Origin: Kitasatospora sp. NBC_01266
GTDB lineage: Bacteria; Actinomycetota; Actinomycetes; Streptomycetales; Streptomycetaceae
Assembly: GCF_036242395.1 (NCBI RefSeq)
Contig: NZ_CP108458.1
Location: 2,480,001 to 2,544,000, forward strand
Reading direction: 5' to 3'
Length of the DNA: 64,000 nucleotides
The notes under the pieces were generated by a model. It made no database searches. It saw only the letters and a list, made by a program, of their open reading frames with translations, and was not told the origin of the DNA. Made by a program: the position numbers and the translations under genes. Positions 9,448 to 19,824 of the stretch are shown here, piece by piece. Every line of letters begins with the position of its first letter. Positions within the stretch are counted from its first letter, which is position 1.

Positions 9448-11547
9448 TCAGGGCTTCCAGTCGACGGGCAGGTTGGGTGCCGCGCTGCCGCTCGGCGGCA
9501 CCTGGAGGGTCTTCAGGGCGAACTCCATCACCTGCTTGAAGACCGGTCCGCACAGTGGGCCGCCGAAGTGGCCGTTGATCGGGTTCTGGATCGTGCAGGA
9601 GACCGTGATCCGGGGCGCGTCGGCCGGCGCGAAGCCGATGAAGGAGGCGGTGTAGCCGTTGTACTTGCCGGTCTTCGGGTCCACCCGGTTGGCCGTGCCG
9701 GTCTTTCCGGCCACCCGGTAGCCGGGGATCTGGGCCGTGTTGCCGGTGCCCTGGTCGTCGGTGACCACCGACTCCAGCATCTGCTCCAGGGTCTTGGCGG
9801 TCGCCGGCTTGACCACCTGGGTCTGCGCGCCGGGCGCGGCGGGCACGAAGCGGCCGTCCGGCCCGGTGATGCCCGCCACCAGGCTGGGCGCCACCCGGAC
9901 CCCGCCGTTGGCGATGGTCGAGTAGACCGAGGTGGCCTGCAGCGCGTTGACCGACAGGCCCTGGCCGAACGGGATGGTGTACTGCTGGGTGCCCTGCCAG
10001 GTCGCCGGATTGGCCAGGATCCCGCGGGACTCGCCGGGGAAGTCCAGACCGCTGGGCTGGCCGATGCCGAACTTCTGCAGGTAGCCGCCGAGGATCTGGT
10101 TCGACTGCTGCTGGTCCTTGCCCAGGTGCTCGGCCGCCTCGATGGTGCCGATGTTGGAGGACTTGGCGAGCACGCCGTTCAGGGTCAGGTACCAGGTGTC
10201 GTGGTCGACGTCGTCGTGGAAGACCTGGCCGGCCCGGGTCAGCGTGCCGGGCACCGTCACGTGGGTGTCCCACTGAGCGCTGCCGGTGTCCAGCACGGCG
10301 GCCATGGTCATCAGCTTGGCGGTGCTGCCCGGCTCGTAGACGTCCTGCACCGCCGGGTTGCCGAGCTCGTCGGCGGTGGCGGTGCTCAGGTCGTTGGGGT
10401 TGAAGCCGGGCGAGGTGGCCATCGCCAGGATCTGACCGGTCCTCACGTCCTGGACGATCACGTACCCCTGCTCCGCGCCGGCCGCGGTCACCTGGTCGGT
10501 GATGGCCCGTTGGGCGGCCCACTGGATGTCCGGATTGATCGTCAGCCGCACGTCGCTACCGGGCACCGGGTCCTTCTCGGTGGTGCCGCCGCCGGTGGGG
10601 ATCGGCTGGCCGCCGGAGACCGCGGAGGTGCGGTGGCCGTCCTGGCCCGCCAGCAGCTTCTGGTACTGCTGCTCCAGGCCGCCGGACCCCACGCCCTCGG
10701 CGTTCACGAAGCCGACCAGGTTGGCCGCGAGGCCGCCCGCCGGGTAGACCCGGTTGGTGGTCTCCTGCGAGAAGATGCCCTCCAGCGGGTTGGCGCAGCT
10801 CTCGTCGATGGTGGCCCGGCCGCCCTGGTCGAGGGGCTTGGCGGTGAGCGCCTTCTGGGCCCGGCAGGTCTTGGTGTCGACCTTCTTGGCCAGCGCGGTG
10901 CGCAGGTCCATGATCTGGTTGCGGGCCTGCGGGGTCTGCCGGGGGGCCAGGGTGATGCCCCTGGTCTTCGGGGTGCGCAGCTTGGCGGCCACCTTGTCCT
11001 TGGGCAGGTTCAGGATCGGGGCCAGCAGGTCGGCGGCCTGCTCGGGGCCGTCGGCGATGTGCAGCGCGTCCTGGGTGAACATGGTCGGGTCGGCGGTGAT
11101 GTCGTAGGCGTCCACCGTGGTGGCCAGGGCCACGCCGTTGGCGGACGTTATCGAGCCGCGGGTGGCGGGCAGCACCACGTCGACGTAGCGGTAGGTGCTG
11201 GCGTCGGCGGAGAGCGTGCCGGCGTCCAGCAGCTGGATCTGCACCAGCCGGGCGGCGAAGAGCGAGAAGACCACGGCCAGCGAGATCAGCACCACGCGCA
11301 GCCGGCGCTTGGGATCGGCCAGCTTCAGGCGGCGCGGCTGCGGGCGGCGGGCGGGTCCCGGGCGCTTGGCGGCGGGGCGCGGGCCCTTCGGCCGGTCGGC
11401 GGCCGGGCGCCCGGTGGCGCCCGCCGGGCGGCGGGGCTGCGGCCGGGGGGCCGGCTTGCGGGTGCCCTCACCGGACCCGCGCGGCTGCGGAGCGGCGGGT
11501 CGCGCGCGGCGCTCGCCAGGGTTCTGGGGGCGGCGTGGGGTGCTCAT
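9448..11547 (-). CDS. ftsI: Septal penicillin-binding protein FtsI (class B PBP3)
   Basis: Class B transpeptidase that crosslinks septal peptidoglycan together with FtsW. The first 80 residues are a Pro/Arg-rich cytoplasmic tail, then one transmembrane helix (VVLISLAVVFSLFAARLVQI), a PBP dimerisation domain, and the transpeptidase domain with GSTAKLM (active Ser near 407), the SSN motif in AKSSNIG, and GKTGTAN near 615. The frame is open further upstream, but ATG 11547 overlaps the ftsL stop as ATGA and gives 699 residues. No PASTA repeats are seen. Confidence 0.96.
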   Translation of the reverse strand: MSTPRRPQNPGERRARPAAPQPRGSGEGTRKPAPRPQPRRPAGATGRPAADRPKGPRPAAKRPGPARRPQPRRLKLADPKRRLRVVLISLAVVFSLFAARLVQIQLLDAGTLSADASTYRYVDVVLPATRGSITSANGVALATTVDAYDITADPTMFTQDALHIADGPEQAADLLAPILNLPKDKVAAKLRTPKTRGITLAPRQTPQARNQIMDLRTALAKKVDTKTCRAQKALTAKPLDQGGRATIDESCANPLEGIFSQETTNRVYPAGGLAANLVGFVNAEGVGSGGLEQQYQKLLAGQDGHRTSAVSGGQPIPTGGGTTEKDPVPGSDVRLTINPDIQWAAQRAITDQVTAAGAEQGYVIVQDVRTGQILAMATSPGFNPNDLSTATADELGNPAVQDVYEPGSTAKLMTMAAVLDTGSAQWDTHVTVPGTLTRAGQVFHDDVDHDTWYLTLNGVLAKSSNIGTIEAAEHLGKDQQQSNQILGGYLQKFGIGQPSGLDFPGESRGILANPATWQGTQQYTIPFGQGLSVNALQATSVYSTIANGGVRVAPSLVAGITGPDGRFVPAAPGAQTQVVKPATAKTLEQMLESVVTDDQGTGNTAQIPGYRVAGKTGTANRVDPKTGKYNGYTASFIGFAPADAPRITVSCTIQNPINGHFGGPLCGPVFKQVMEFALKTLQVPPSGSAAPNLPVDWKP

Positions 11548-12179
11548 CGTGCGCTCCCGCTCGGGCTGCTGCTCTGGTTGGGACTCGGGCTGGTGCGCTG
11601 GCCGGCGCTCGGCGACGGACCGACCGGGTCGACCCGCAGCGCCCCCTCGGCGGTGGCCGGGTCGGCGGGCGGCTGGGTGGCGTTCGGGCTCGGGGCGGCC
11701 GAGGGCGACGGGGCGGCGGTGGCGCTCGGCGGGCCGGCGTTCGGCCACAGGTCGGCGCCCGAGCGCTTGACCGGCGGGCTGTCCTTGGCGGCGGCCGGGC
11801 TGCCCAGCACCTTGCCGTCGGGCAGCAGGAAGGCCGGGTCACCGCCCGCCACCATGCCGAGCTGGCGGGCCTGCTGCTCCAGCACGTCGGGCGCCGCGTC
11901 GTGGTCGATCTGCTGCTGCAGGCTCTGCTGCTGGTCGGTCAGCGTGGTGGTCTGCTTCTGCAGCTTCGTCAGCTCGAAGGAGCCCTCGTTCAGCGCGGTG
12001 TTCAGCATCAGCAGCCCGAGCAGGCCGAGTGCCAGCAGCAGCACCATCAGCACCACGAACGGCGTCCGGCCGCGCCCGCCGCGTGGCGGGCGCCCGGGGC
12101 GCACGGTGATCCGGGCCCGCCCCAGTTGCCCCGGCAGCAGCCTGCCCTGCTGGATGCCCTTGCCGGCCGCCTGCACCAT
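11544..12179 (-). CDS. ftsL: Cell division protein FtsL-like (septum formation initiator)
   Basis: Small bitopic divisome protein. The 211-residue product has a basic N-terminus, one transmembrane helix at about residues 41-60 (VVLMVLLLALGLLGLLML), then a Gln-rich coiled coil (LTKLQKQTTTLTDQQQSLQQQ) as in the FtsL/DivIC family, and a Pro/Ser/Ala-rich low-complexity tail of about 90 residues. It lies 51 bases after rsmH and overlaps ftsI (ATGA). Assignment rests on topology and position between rsmH and ftsI. Confidence 0.9.
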   Translation of the reverse strand: MVQAAGKGIQQGRLLPGQLGRARITVRPGRPPRGGRGRTPFVVLMVLLLALGLLGLLMLNTALNEGSFELTKLQKQTTTLTDQQQSLQQQIDHDAAPDVLEQQARQLGMVAGGDPAFLLPDGKVLGSPAAAKDSPPVKRSGADLWPNAGPPSATAAPSPSAAPSPNATQPPADPATAEGALRVDPVGPSPSAGQRTSPSPNQSSSPSGSAR

Positions 12180-12230
12180 GCCTCCCGGTCCACCCTCGCG
12201 CTCTCGCCGTCAGATCCCCCCGTACGGCCG

Positions 12231-13205
12231 CTAGCCCCGGGTTCCCGTACTGCGGATCCTCTCCGCCACCCGCAGCCGGACGGGAGCGGCGCGCCGGTTC
12301 TCCTCGATCTCCGCCTCGGTGGCGAGTTCGGCACCGCGGGTGATCAGCTTGAGCCAGGGCTGGTGCTCCTCGGGGATGATCGGCAGTCCGGGCGGCGCGG
12401 TGTTGCTGGCGCCGGCCGCGAAGTACTGCTTCACCAGGCGGTCCTCGAGCGACTGGTAGGACATCACCGCGATCCGTCCACCCATCGCGAGCACCTCCAG
12501 CGCGTTCGGGATGGCCCGGTCGAGCACCTCGAGCTCGCCGTTGACCTCGATCCGCAGCGCCTGGAAGGTCCGCTTGGCCGGGTTGCCGCCGGTGCGCCGG
12601 GTCGCGGCCGGGATCGCGTTGCGTACCAACTCCACCAGACGCGCGCTGGTGCTGAACGGTTCCTTCTCGCGCTCCCGGACGATGACCGAGGCGATCTTGC
12701 CGGCGAACCGCTCCTCGCCGTAGACCTTGAGGATCCGGGCCAGCTGGCCGTGGGTGTAGGTGTTGAGCACCTCGGCTGCGCTCAGCCCGCGGGTCTGGTC
12801 CATCCGCATGTCCAGCGGGGCGTCCTGGGCGTAGGCGAAGCCGCGCTCGGCCTCGTCCAGCTGCATCGAGGAGACCCCGAGGTCGAAGAGCAGCCCCTGC
12901 ACCTGCTCGATGCCGAGGTCGGCCAGCACCTCGGGGATCTCGTCGTACACCGCGTGCACCAGGGTGGCCCGCTCGCCGAAGGGCGCCAGCCGCTCGCCGG
13001 AGAGCCGCAGCGCTTCCGGATCCCGGTCCACCGCGACCAGCCTGACCTCGGGGAACTGGGTGAGCAGTGCCTCGCTGTGACCGCCGAGACCGAGCGTGGC
13101 ATCCACCACCACGGCGCCGGGAGCGCTGATCGCCGGGGCCAGGGCGTCCATACAGCGTTGCAGCATGACCGGGACGTGCTTGGGTTCCGGGGTGCCAGTG
13201 GCCAT
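12231..13205 (-). CDS. rsmH: 16S rRNA (cytosine(1402)-N(4))-methyltransferase
   Basis: RsmH (MraW) methylates C1402 of 16S rRNA. It contains the SAM loop [16 protein letters not shown], the [14 protein letters not shown] motif and the [19 protein letters not shown] stretch characteristic of the family. Although the frame is open upstream, ATG 13205 starts just before PKHVPVM, where RsmH proteins begin, giving 324 residues with an AAAGGCG ribosome-binding sequence. It is the first gene of the dcw operon here: no mraZ lies upstream, as is usual in Streptomyces. Confidence 0.95.
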   Translation of the reverse strand: MATGTPEPKHVPVMLQRCMDALAPAISAPGAVVVDATLGLGGHSEALLTQFPEVRLVAVDRDPEALRLSGERLAPFGERATLVHAVYDEIPEVLADLGIEQVQGLLFDLGVSSMQLDEAERGFAYAQDAPLDMRMDQTRGLSAAEVLNTYTHGQLARILKVYGEERFAGKIASVIVREREKEPFSTSARLVELVRNAIPAATRRTGGNPAKRTFQALRIEVNGELEVLDRAIPNALEVLAMGGRIAVMSYQSLEDRLVKQYFAAGASNTAPPGLPIIPEEHQPWLKLITRGAELATEAEIEENRRAAPVRLRVAERIRSTGTRG

Positions 13206-13551
13206 GCGCGCGGGCGCCTTTCGATAGCGGGGAAGCCGCCCGCCGGGCCTTCTCAGGGCGCCGGGGAGCTGCGGTTTCGACCCATTCTGGCCCACGGCAC
13301 CGGCGGGCCCGGACGCCGCCCGGGGTCCCCACCCGCTCACGGGGGGAAGGGGTGCCGCCCGGCGCCGGGGAAGGTGCGTCAGGTGGCACGGGAGCGGGGG
13401 GAGGCCGCAGGCTGCGTACGGAGCGTCAGACTACCGGCCCGCGCCGCGCCGTCGGCGCGCGCCACGCGCGCCCTATGCACTCCATCACACCGGCCTGGGT
13501 TATTCGTCACATGCGAGCCAGACTCGACTGATTCCTACTAACGTCGTACCT
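13206..13551. other. Divergent promoter region between rsmH and the carbonic anhydrase gene
   Basis: A 346-base interval with no convincing gene on either strand. It must hold the promoter of the dcw operon (leftward) and of the carbonic anhydrase gene (rightward). For the latter, TAACGT at 13539-13544 lies 7 bases before the ATG at 13552, suggesting a leaderless transcript. I cannot pick a convincing rsmH promoter by eye. Confidence 0.5.
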
Positions 13552-14094
13552 ATGACAGTGACCCCCGACAGGTCGTCCCCCAGCGACCCCACCGCCTCGG
13601 CCACTGAGACGATCATCGATCGCTTCGTCGGCTCCAACCGTGTCTATGCCGAGACCTTCAAGGACGGCGGCATGGACGCCCGCCCGGTCCAGAAGGTCAC
13701 CGTGGTGGCCTGTATGGACGCGCGGCTGGACCTCTTCGCCGCGCTCGGCCTCGAGTTGGGTGACGCGCACGTGATCCGCAACGCCGGCGGCGTGGTCACC
13801 GACGACACCATCCGCTCGCTGACCATCAGCCAGCGCGCGCTCGGCACTCGGTCGATCGCGCTGATCCACCACACCGGCTGCGGCCTGCTCGGCCTCACCG
13901 AGGACTTCCGCCACGAGCTGGAACTGGAGGTCGGCCAGCGCCCGCAGTGGGCGGTGGAGTCCTTCCACGACCTGGACGGCGACGTGCGCCAGTCGATGCA
14001 GCGGGTGCGCACCTCACCGTTCCTGCTGCACACGGATGACGTGCGCGGCTTCGTCTTCGACGTGCACACCGGCCTGCTCCGCGAGATTCACTGA
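13552..14094 (+). CDS. Beta-class carbonic anhydrase
   Basis: Likely interconverts CO2 and bicarbonate. The 180-residue protein has the beta-class zinc and catalytic motifs: CMDAR at 54-58 (Cys ligand plus Asp/Arg dyad) and HHTGCG near 106-111 (His and Cys ligands), with the NAGGVVTDD loop between them. The size fits the short actinobacterial beta-CAs. The start ATG has no ribosome-binding site and sits 7 bases after a TAACGT -10 element, so the mRNA may be leaderless. It diverges from the dcw operon. Confidence 0.9.
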   Translation: MTVTPDRSSPSDPTASATETIIDRFVGSNRVYAETFKDGGMDARPVQKVTVVACMDARLDLFAALGLELGDAHVIRNAGGVVTDDTIRSLTISQRALGTRSIALIHHTGCGLLGLTEDFRHELELEVGQRPQWAVESFHDLDGDVRQSMQRVRTSPFLLHTDDVRGFVFDVHTGLLREIH

Positions 14095-14234
14095 CTCCGC
14101 CACTCGCCCCGCAACCGGACACCCGACCCGCGCGTCGCTCCTTCGGGTGACTTCTGGTCATCCCACAAGGAAGAATGCGGCTGCGGCCGGTCCCGGACAG
14201 GTGGACCGGCACAAGCGGGGCGAGGAGCGAACGG

Positions 14235-15296
<1,062 letters not shown>

Positions 15297-15297
15297 G

Positions 15298-16623
15298 GTG
15301 GCGGCACCGGACGACCCGTCCGGCTTCCGGGCCGGGATGCGCGGTCTGACCACCCGCGGACGGGCCTTCCTCGCCGGTGGCCTCACCGCGCTGGTCTGCT
15401 CGTACCTGCTGGGCCAGAGCGCCCTGCTGCGGGTCGGTGTGCTGCTGGTCGCGCTGCCGCTGGCGGCCGCGCTGCTGCTGGTGCGCACCCGCTACCGGGT
15501 GGCCAGCGGACGCCGGCTCAGCCCGCACCGGGCCTCGGCCGGCCAGGAGGCCCGGGTCCACCTGCGGGTGGACAACGTCTCCCGGGTGCCCACCGGCCTG
15601 CTGATGCTCGAGGACAAGGTGCCCTACGTGCTCGGCCCGCGCCCGCGGTTCGTGCTGGACCGGGTCGAGCCGCGCGGTTTCCGCGAGGTCTCCTACCGGG
15701 TCCGCTCTGACCTGCGCGGCCGCTACCCGCTGGGCCCGCTGCAGCTGCGGCTGACCGACCCGTTCGGGATGTGCGAGCTGAGCCGCTCGTTCAACGCCTC
15801 GGACACCCTCACCGTGGTCCCGCAGGTGCAGGCGCTGCCGGCCGTGCGGATCTCCGGCGAGTGGGCCGGTTACGGCGAGAGCCTGTCCCGCGCGGTGGCA
15901 CTGGCCGGTGACGACGACACCGTGCCGCGCGAGTACCGGCACGGCGACGACCTGCGCCGGGTGCACTGGAAGTCCACCGCCAAGTACGGCGAGCTGATGG
16001 TCCGTCGCGAGGAGCAGCCGCTGCGCGCCCGGGCCACCGTGCTGCTCGACACCCGCGAGATCGGGCACCGGGGCAGCGGGCCGGCCTCCTCCTTCGAGTG
16101 GGCGGTGGGCTGCGCGGCCTCGGTCACCAGCCACCTGCTGGAGCGCGGCTACCAGACCCGGCTGCTGACCGACGACGGCCTGCAGGTCCCGGAGACCAGC
16201 GTGTCCGGGACCGGCTCGGTCAGCGAGTCGATCGGCCTGCTGCTGGACTCCCTCGCGGTGGTCGACCACTCCACCGGCAGCGGGCTGGCCCGCGCCGAGG
16301 AGGTGCTGCGGATGAGCGGCGAGGGTCTGCTGGTGGCGATCCTCGGCGAGCTGGACGACGAGCAGGTGGCGGGCCTGAGCCGGTTGCGCCGCCGGGCCGC
16401 GGTGGCCATCGCCTTCGTGCTGGACACCGGGACCTGGGCCGGGCTGCGCCAGGTCTTCCCCGACTCCGGGGCCGAGGAGCTGGATCGGCCGATCCGACTG
16501 CTGCGTGAGGCCGGCTGGACGGTGCTGTCGGCCCGGGCCGGTGACACGGTGCCCGAGCTGTGGCGGCTGGTGGACCGGCCGACCGACGCCGCCGCCCGGG
16601 CCCGGAAGGGGGCGAGCGCATGA
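15298..16623 (+). CDS. DUF58 domain-containing membrane protein
   Basis: Partner protein of the MoxR ATPase. Two hydrophobic segments (about residues 24-62) precede an extended region with RADL-type beta structure and the DUF58 signature REYRHGDDLRRVHWKSTAKYGELMVR, then a von Willebrand A-like fold. It starts at GTG 15298, one base after the MoxR stop, and its stop overlaps the start of the transglutaminase gene (ATGA), so the three genes are translationally coupled. Function is inferred only from context. Confidence 0.92.
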   Translation: MAAPDDPSGFRAGMRGLTTRGRAFLAGGLTALVCSYLLGQSALLRVGVLLVALPLAAALLLVRTRYRVASGRRLSPHRASAGQEARVHLRVDNVSRVPTGLLMLEDKVPYVLGPRPRFVLDRVEPRGFREVSYRVRSDLRGRYPLGPLQLRLTDPFGMCELSRSFNASDTLTVVPQVQALPAVRISGEWAGYGESLSRAVALAGDDDTVPREYRHGDDLRRVHWKSTAKYGELMVRREEQPLRARATVLLDTREIGHRGSGPASSFEWAVGCAASVTSHLLERGYQTRLLTDDGLQVPETSVSGTGSVSESIGLLLDSLAVVDHSTGSGLARAEEVLRMSGEGLLVAILGELDDEQVAGLSRLRRRAAVAIAFVLDTGTWAGLRQVFPDSGAEELDRPIRLLREAGWTVLSARAGDTVPELWRLVDRPTDAAARARKGASA

Positions 16624-19019
16624 CCACCCGCGCGAGACTGACCGTGTACAGCGCGCTGGCCACCGCGCTGGCCATGCTGGGCCTGACCCCGCTGCTGCGG
16701 CCGGCCGGCTGGATCATCCCGGCCGGCGGGCTGATCCTGGTGGCCGCACTGGTCGGCGCCGGGCTGCGCCGGCTGACGGTGGCCCGGCCGCTGATCGTGC
16801 TGGCCCAGCTGTTCGCCGTGCTCTACCTGGCCCTGTTCGGCGCGATCCACCAGAGCTTCGTGGTCGGGGTACTGCCCGGCTCGGGCAGCGTGCAGGCGTT
16901 CACCAGCCTGCTCCAGTCGGCCGGCAATGACATCGGCCAGTACGCGATCCCGGCCCCGGCCACCCCGGGCCTGCGGTTCCTGCTGATCCTGGCGGTGGCC
17001 GTGGTGGCGGTCGCGGTGGACGCGCTGGCGGTGAGCTACCGCCAGGCGGCGCCGGCCGGGCTGCCGCTGCTGGCGCTGTACTCGGTGGGCACCGGCCTGG
17101 CCGGCTCCGACGACGGCGCGACCTGGCTCTGGTTCCTGGCGACCGGCGCCGGCTACCTGATGCTGCTCTTCGCCGAGGGGCGCGACCGGCTCTCCCGCTG
17201 GGGCCGGGTCTTCCGCGGCGCCGGCGCCGCGGAGAGCAGCGGCGGGCTGCCCACCGGGGGCCATCAGATCGGCGTGGTGGCACTGGTCTGCGCGCTGCTG
17301 CTGCCGGTGCTGGCGCCGAACTGGGACCTCAGTTTGGTCAACGGCGGCTTCGGTGACAGCGGCTCGGGCTCGGGCGGCAATATCAGCGCGCTCAGCCCGG
17401 TGGTCTCGCTGGCCGACGCGCTGCGCCGCCCGAGCAACCAGCAGCTGATCCGCTACCACGGCACCGACCCCGCGCTGGCCACCGCCTACCTGCGGATCAC
17501 CGCGCTGGACGAGTTCAACGGCCAGGAGTGGAAGCCGGGCACCCAGAAGGACGAGGCGGTGCCCAACCCGCTGCCGCGCCCCGAGGGGCTGGCCGGGGAC
17601 GTGGCCAGCCGGACCTTCGACACCCAGATCTCCGTCTCGCCGGACCTGAGCACCAGCTGGCTGCCCGCCCCGTACCCGATCAACCAGGTTCGGCCGCCGG
17701 GTGACTGGCGCTACGAGCCGGCGGTCGGCTCGCTGATCGGCGACCACGGCCAGCAGGCCACCGGGCTGAACTACACGGTGAGCTCGCTGAGCATCGACCC
17801 GACCGCCGACCAGCTGCGAGCGGCCCCGCCCGCGCCCAAGTCGATCACCGACAGCTACCTGGGACTGCCGGCCAACCTGCCCAGCCAGGTGAAGGACATC
17901 GCGCTGCAGGTGACCAGCGGCAAGGACACCGCCTACGACAAGGCGGTGGCGCTGCAGGACTGGTTCAGCACCACCGGCGGCTTCACCTACAGCACCTCGG
18001 TGCCCTCGGACACCGGACCGGCCGCGATCCTCAAGTTCCTGCAGGACAAGAAGGGGTTCTGCGTGCACTTCGCCTCCAGCATGGCGGCGATGGCCCGCAC
18101 GCTGGGGATCCCGGCCCGGGTGGCGGTCGGCTTCGCCCCCGGCCAGGACCTGGGCAACGGTGACTACGTGGTGACCAGCAACGACTACCACGCCTGGCCC
18201 GAGCTGTACTTCTCGGGCGCCGGCTGGCTGCGCTTCGAGCCGACGCCCAGCCGGGGCGTGGCGCCCGACTACACCGGGGCGCAGGCCGCACCGAGCTCGA
18301 GTGCCGGCCCCGACCAGCCCTCGGCCACCGCCGGCGACCCCGGCGCCACGCCCTCCGCGGACGCCTGCCCGGCGGCGGCGCGCAAGCAGGGTGCCTGCGA
18401 GCAGCCCGACCAGGGCCAGCACTCGGCGGCACCCGCACCGCTGGCGGCGACGCCGACCGGCAGTGGGCTCCCGCCGCAGTTGCTCGGGCTGATCGCGGCG
18501 GGCGCGGTGGTGCTGCTCCTGCTGCTGTGGCCGATGGTCTGGCGGGCCCGGCTGCGTCGGGCCCGGCTGGGCGGCGGTCGCCGGCGGCCGGGTGGGCCCG
18601 GTGGCGGCCTGACCGAGGCGCAGGTGCTGGCGGCCTGGCAGGAGCTGGTCGACTCCGCCTGGGACCTCGGCATCCCGCCGGACGAGGCGTACAGCCCCCG
18701 GCACACCGGGGAGCGGATCAGCGAGGCGGGCGGCCTGGACGACTCCGCCCGGGCCGCGGTGGGCCGGGTGGCGCTGGCCACCGAGCGGGTGCTGTACGCC
18801 CGCGAGGCCGAGCCGCCGGCTCCGCTCGGGCCGGACGTGCGGGAGGTGCGGGCGGGCCTGCTGGCCTCGGCCGCCCGCCGGCGGCGGCTGCGGGCGCTGC
18901 TGCTGCCGCCCTCGACGGCGCGGGTCGGCTGGCAGCTGGCGGACCGGCTGCTGGCGCTGCGCCTGCGCGGCCGGGCAGCCGCGACCCGGGCCGCTGCGCG
19001 ACTGGGGCGGCGGGGCTAG
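16620..19019 (+). CDS. TgpA-like transglutaminase domain membrane protein
   Basis: The 799-residue protein has about six N-terminal transmembrane helices (to about residue 235), an extracellular transglutaminase-like domain with the triad region GFCVHFASS (Cys near 481) and NDYHAWPE (His near 524) followed by an acidic residue in the WLRFEPTPS region, a Pro/Ala/Gln-rich linker, a further transmembrane helix (LIAAGAVVLLLLLWPMVW) and a C-terminal DUF4129-like cytoplasmic segment. ATG 16620 overlaps the DUF58 stop. The family is linked to cell-envelope integrity, but its physiological substrate is not known from sequence. Confidence 0.92.
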   Translation: MTTRARLTVYSALATALAMLGLTPLLRPAGWIIPAGGLILVAALVGAGLRRLTVARPLIVLAQLFAVLYLALFGAIHQSFVVGVLPGSGSVQAFTSLLQSAGNDIGQYAIPAPATPGLRFLLILAVAVVAVAVDALAVSYRQAAPAGLPLLALYSVGTGLAGSDDGATWLWFLATGAGYLMLLFAEGRDRLSRWGRVFRGAGAAESSGGLPTGGHQIGVVALVCALLLPVLAPNWDLSLVNGGFGDSGSGSGGNISALSPVVSLADALRRPSNQQLIRYHGTDPALATAYLRITALDEFNGQEWKPGTQKDEAVPNPLPRPEGLAGDVASRTFDTQISVSPDLSTSWLPAPYPINQVRPPGDWRYEPAVGSLIGDHGQQATGLNYTVSSLSIDPTADQLRAAPPAPKSITDSYLGLPANLPSQVKDIALQVTSGKDTAYDKAVALQDWFSTTGGFTYSTSVPSDTGPAAILKFLQDKKGFCVHFASSMAAMARTLGIPARVAVGFAPGQDLGNGDYVVTSNDYHAWPELYFSGAGWLRFEPTPSRGVAPDYTGAQAAPSSSAGPDQPSATAGDPGATPSADACPAAARKQGACEQPDQGQHSAAPAPLAATPTGSGLPPQLLGLIAAGAVVLLLLLWPMVWRARLRRARLGGGRRRPGGPGGGLTEAQVLAAWQELVDSAWDLGIPPDEAYSPRHTGERISEAGGLDDSARAAVGRVALATERVLYAREAEPPAPLGPDVREVRAGLLASAARRRRLRALLLPPSTARVGWQLADRLLALRLRGRAAATRAAARLGRRG

Positions 19020-19028
19020 CCGGGAGTC

Positions 19029-19053
19029 GGGGGTCGGGGGTCGGGGGTCGGGG
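19029..19053 (+). repeat. Tandem GGGGGTC repeat / G-quadruplex motif
   Basis: Four G-runs (29-33, 36-40, 43-47, 50-53 of the 19000 block) separated by TC dinucleotides, starting 10 bases after the transglutaminase stop codon. The runs of 5, 5, 5 and 4 G with two-base loops satisfy the usual G-quadruplex rule. It lies on the transcribed-sense strand between the gene end and the terminator hairpin. Confidence 0.8.
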
Positions 19054-19088
19054 CGGCCGGATTCGCCGCCCCGGCCCCGGCACCGGGC

Positions 19089-19148
19089 CGGTACCGACGA
19101 AGTGGGCGGGTGATCCTCTCGGATCACCCGCCCACTTCGTCGGTACCG
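19089..19148. terminator. Bidirectional terminator with 28-bp perfect stem
   Basis: The arm 19089-19116 is the exact reverse complement of 19121-19148 around a TCTC loop. It sits between the convergent transglutaminase (plus) and DUF3040 (minus) genes, so it most likely terminates both. There is no strong U-run on either side, as is common for streptomycete terminators. Confidence 0.85.
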
Positions 19149-19211
19149 CGTCTTTCGGGTCACTGCGTTCGTGCGGTTGACTCACCTTTGACAGCGCTGC
19201 GGATCGGCCCG

Positions 19212-19604
19212 TTACAAGCCGTCGTGCTCGTCCCGACGGCGCTGCCAGCGCTGTTCCATCCGATCCATCACGCTCGCCTTGCGACGGGCCGGCGGAGCCG
19301 TCCGCAGGCCCGTCCCCGGGCCGGCCACCGGGTGCTTGCGCCAGCCGGCGACGGCCACCAGCGCGCACCCGAGCATCACCAGGAACCCGATCACGCTCAG
19401 CCAGATCAGCTGCGGCGAGACGATCAGGCCTCCCATCAGCAGAGCCACGCCCACCACGAATCCCGCCGCAGCCAGGTACACCCGCCGACGGGTGTGGGTG
19501 CGCAGCCCGGTTCCCTCAAGCGCCGTCGCGAACTTGGGATCTTCGGCGTACAGCGCTCGCTCCATCTGATCGAGCAGTCGCTGCTCGTGCTCCGAGAGCG
19601 GCAC
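19212..19604 (-). CDS. DUF3040 membrane protein
   Basis: A 130-residue protein beginning MPLSEHEQRLLDQMERAL, the opening of the actinobacterial DUF3040 family, followed by EDPKF and two transmembrane helices (about 43-62 and 68-86) and a basic C-terminus. The family is of unknown function and is commonly found beside the dcw cluster in actinobacteria. It is monocistronic here and converges on the terminator at 19089-19148. Confidence 0.9.
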   Translation of the reverse strand: MPLSEHEQRLLDQMERALYAEDPKFATALEGTGLRTHTRRRVYLAAAGFVVGVALLMGGLIVSPQLIWLSVIGFLVMLGCALVAVAGWRKHPVAGPGTGLRTAPPARRKASVMDRMEQRWQRRRDEHDGL

Positions 19605-19824
19605 GGAGTCCTCCTACTCGTCGGTCGCAGGGCGACCGGTCCGCCACCTGGCTTTGTTGTGGTCCATATGCCCCATGCGTCTGGCCGTCATGCGTTCTGG
19701 CTTTACCCAGATCATACGGTCCATCGACGGGTTCCGGGGCGGGCGATGACCGGTCGTGTCCGCCACATTCGCCGCACCCCGCACGGGTGCAACGAGTGCG
19801 GCGACCGCCGAGTGCCCGACCTGG

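Noticed and set aside
9568..12234. 888-codon plus-strand frame opposite ftsI and ftsL
   Set aside because: Antisense shadow with skewed composition; ftsI motifs on the other strand are unambiguous.
16149..19163. 1004-codon minus-strand frame opposite the DUF58 and transglutaminase genes
   Set aside because: Low-complexity Gln/Arg/Gly translation, no start context, opposite strongly supported genes.
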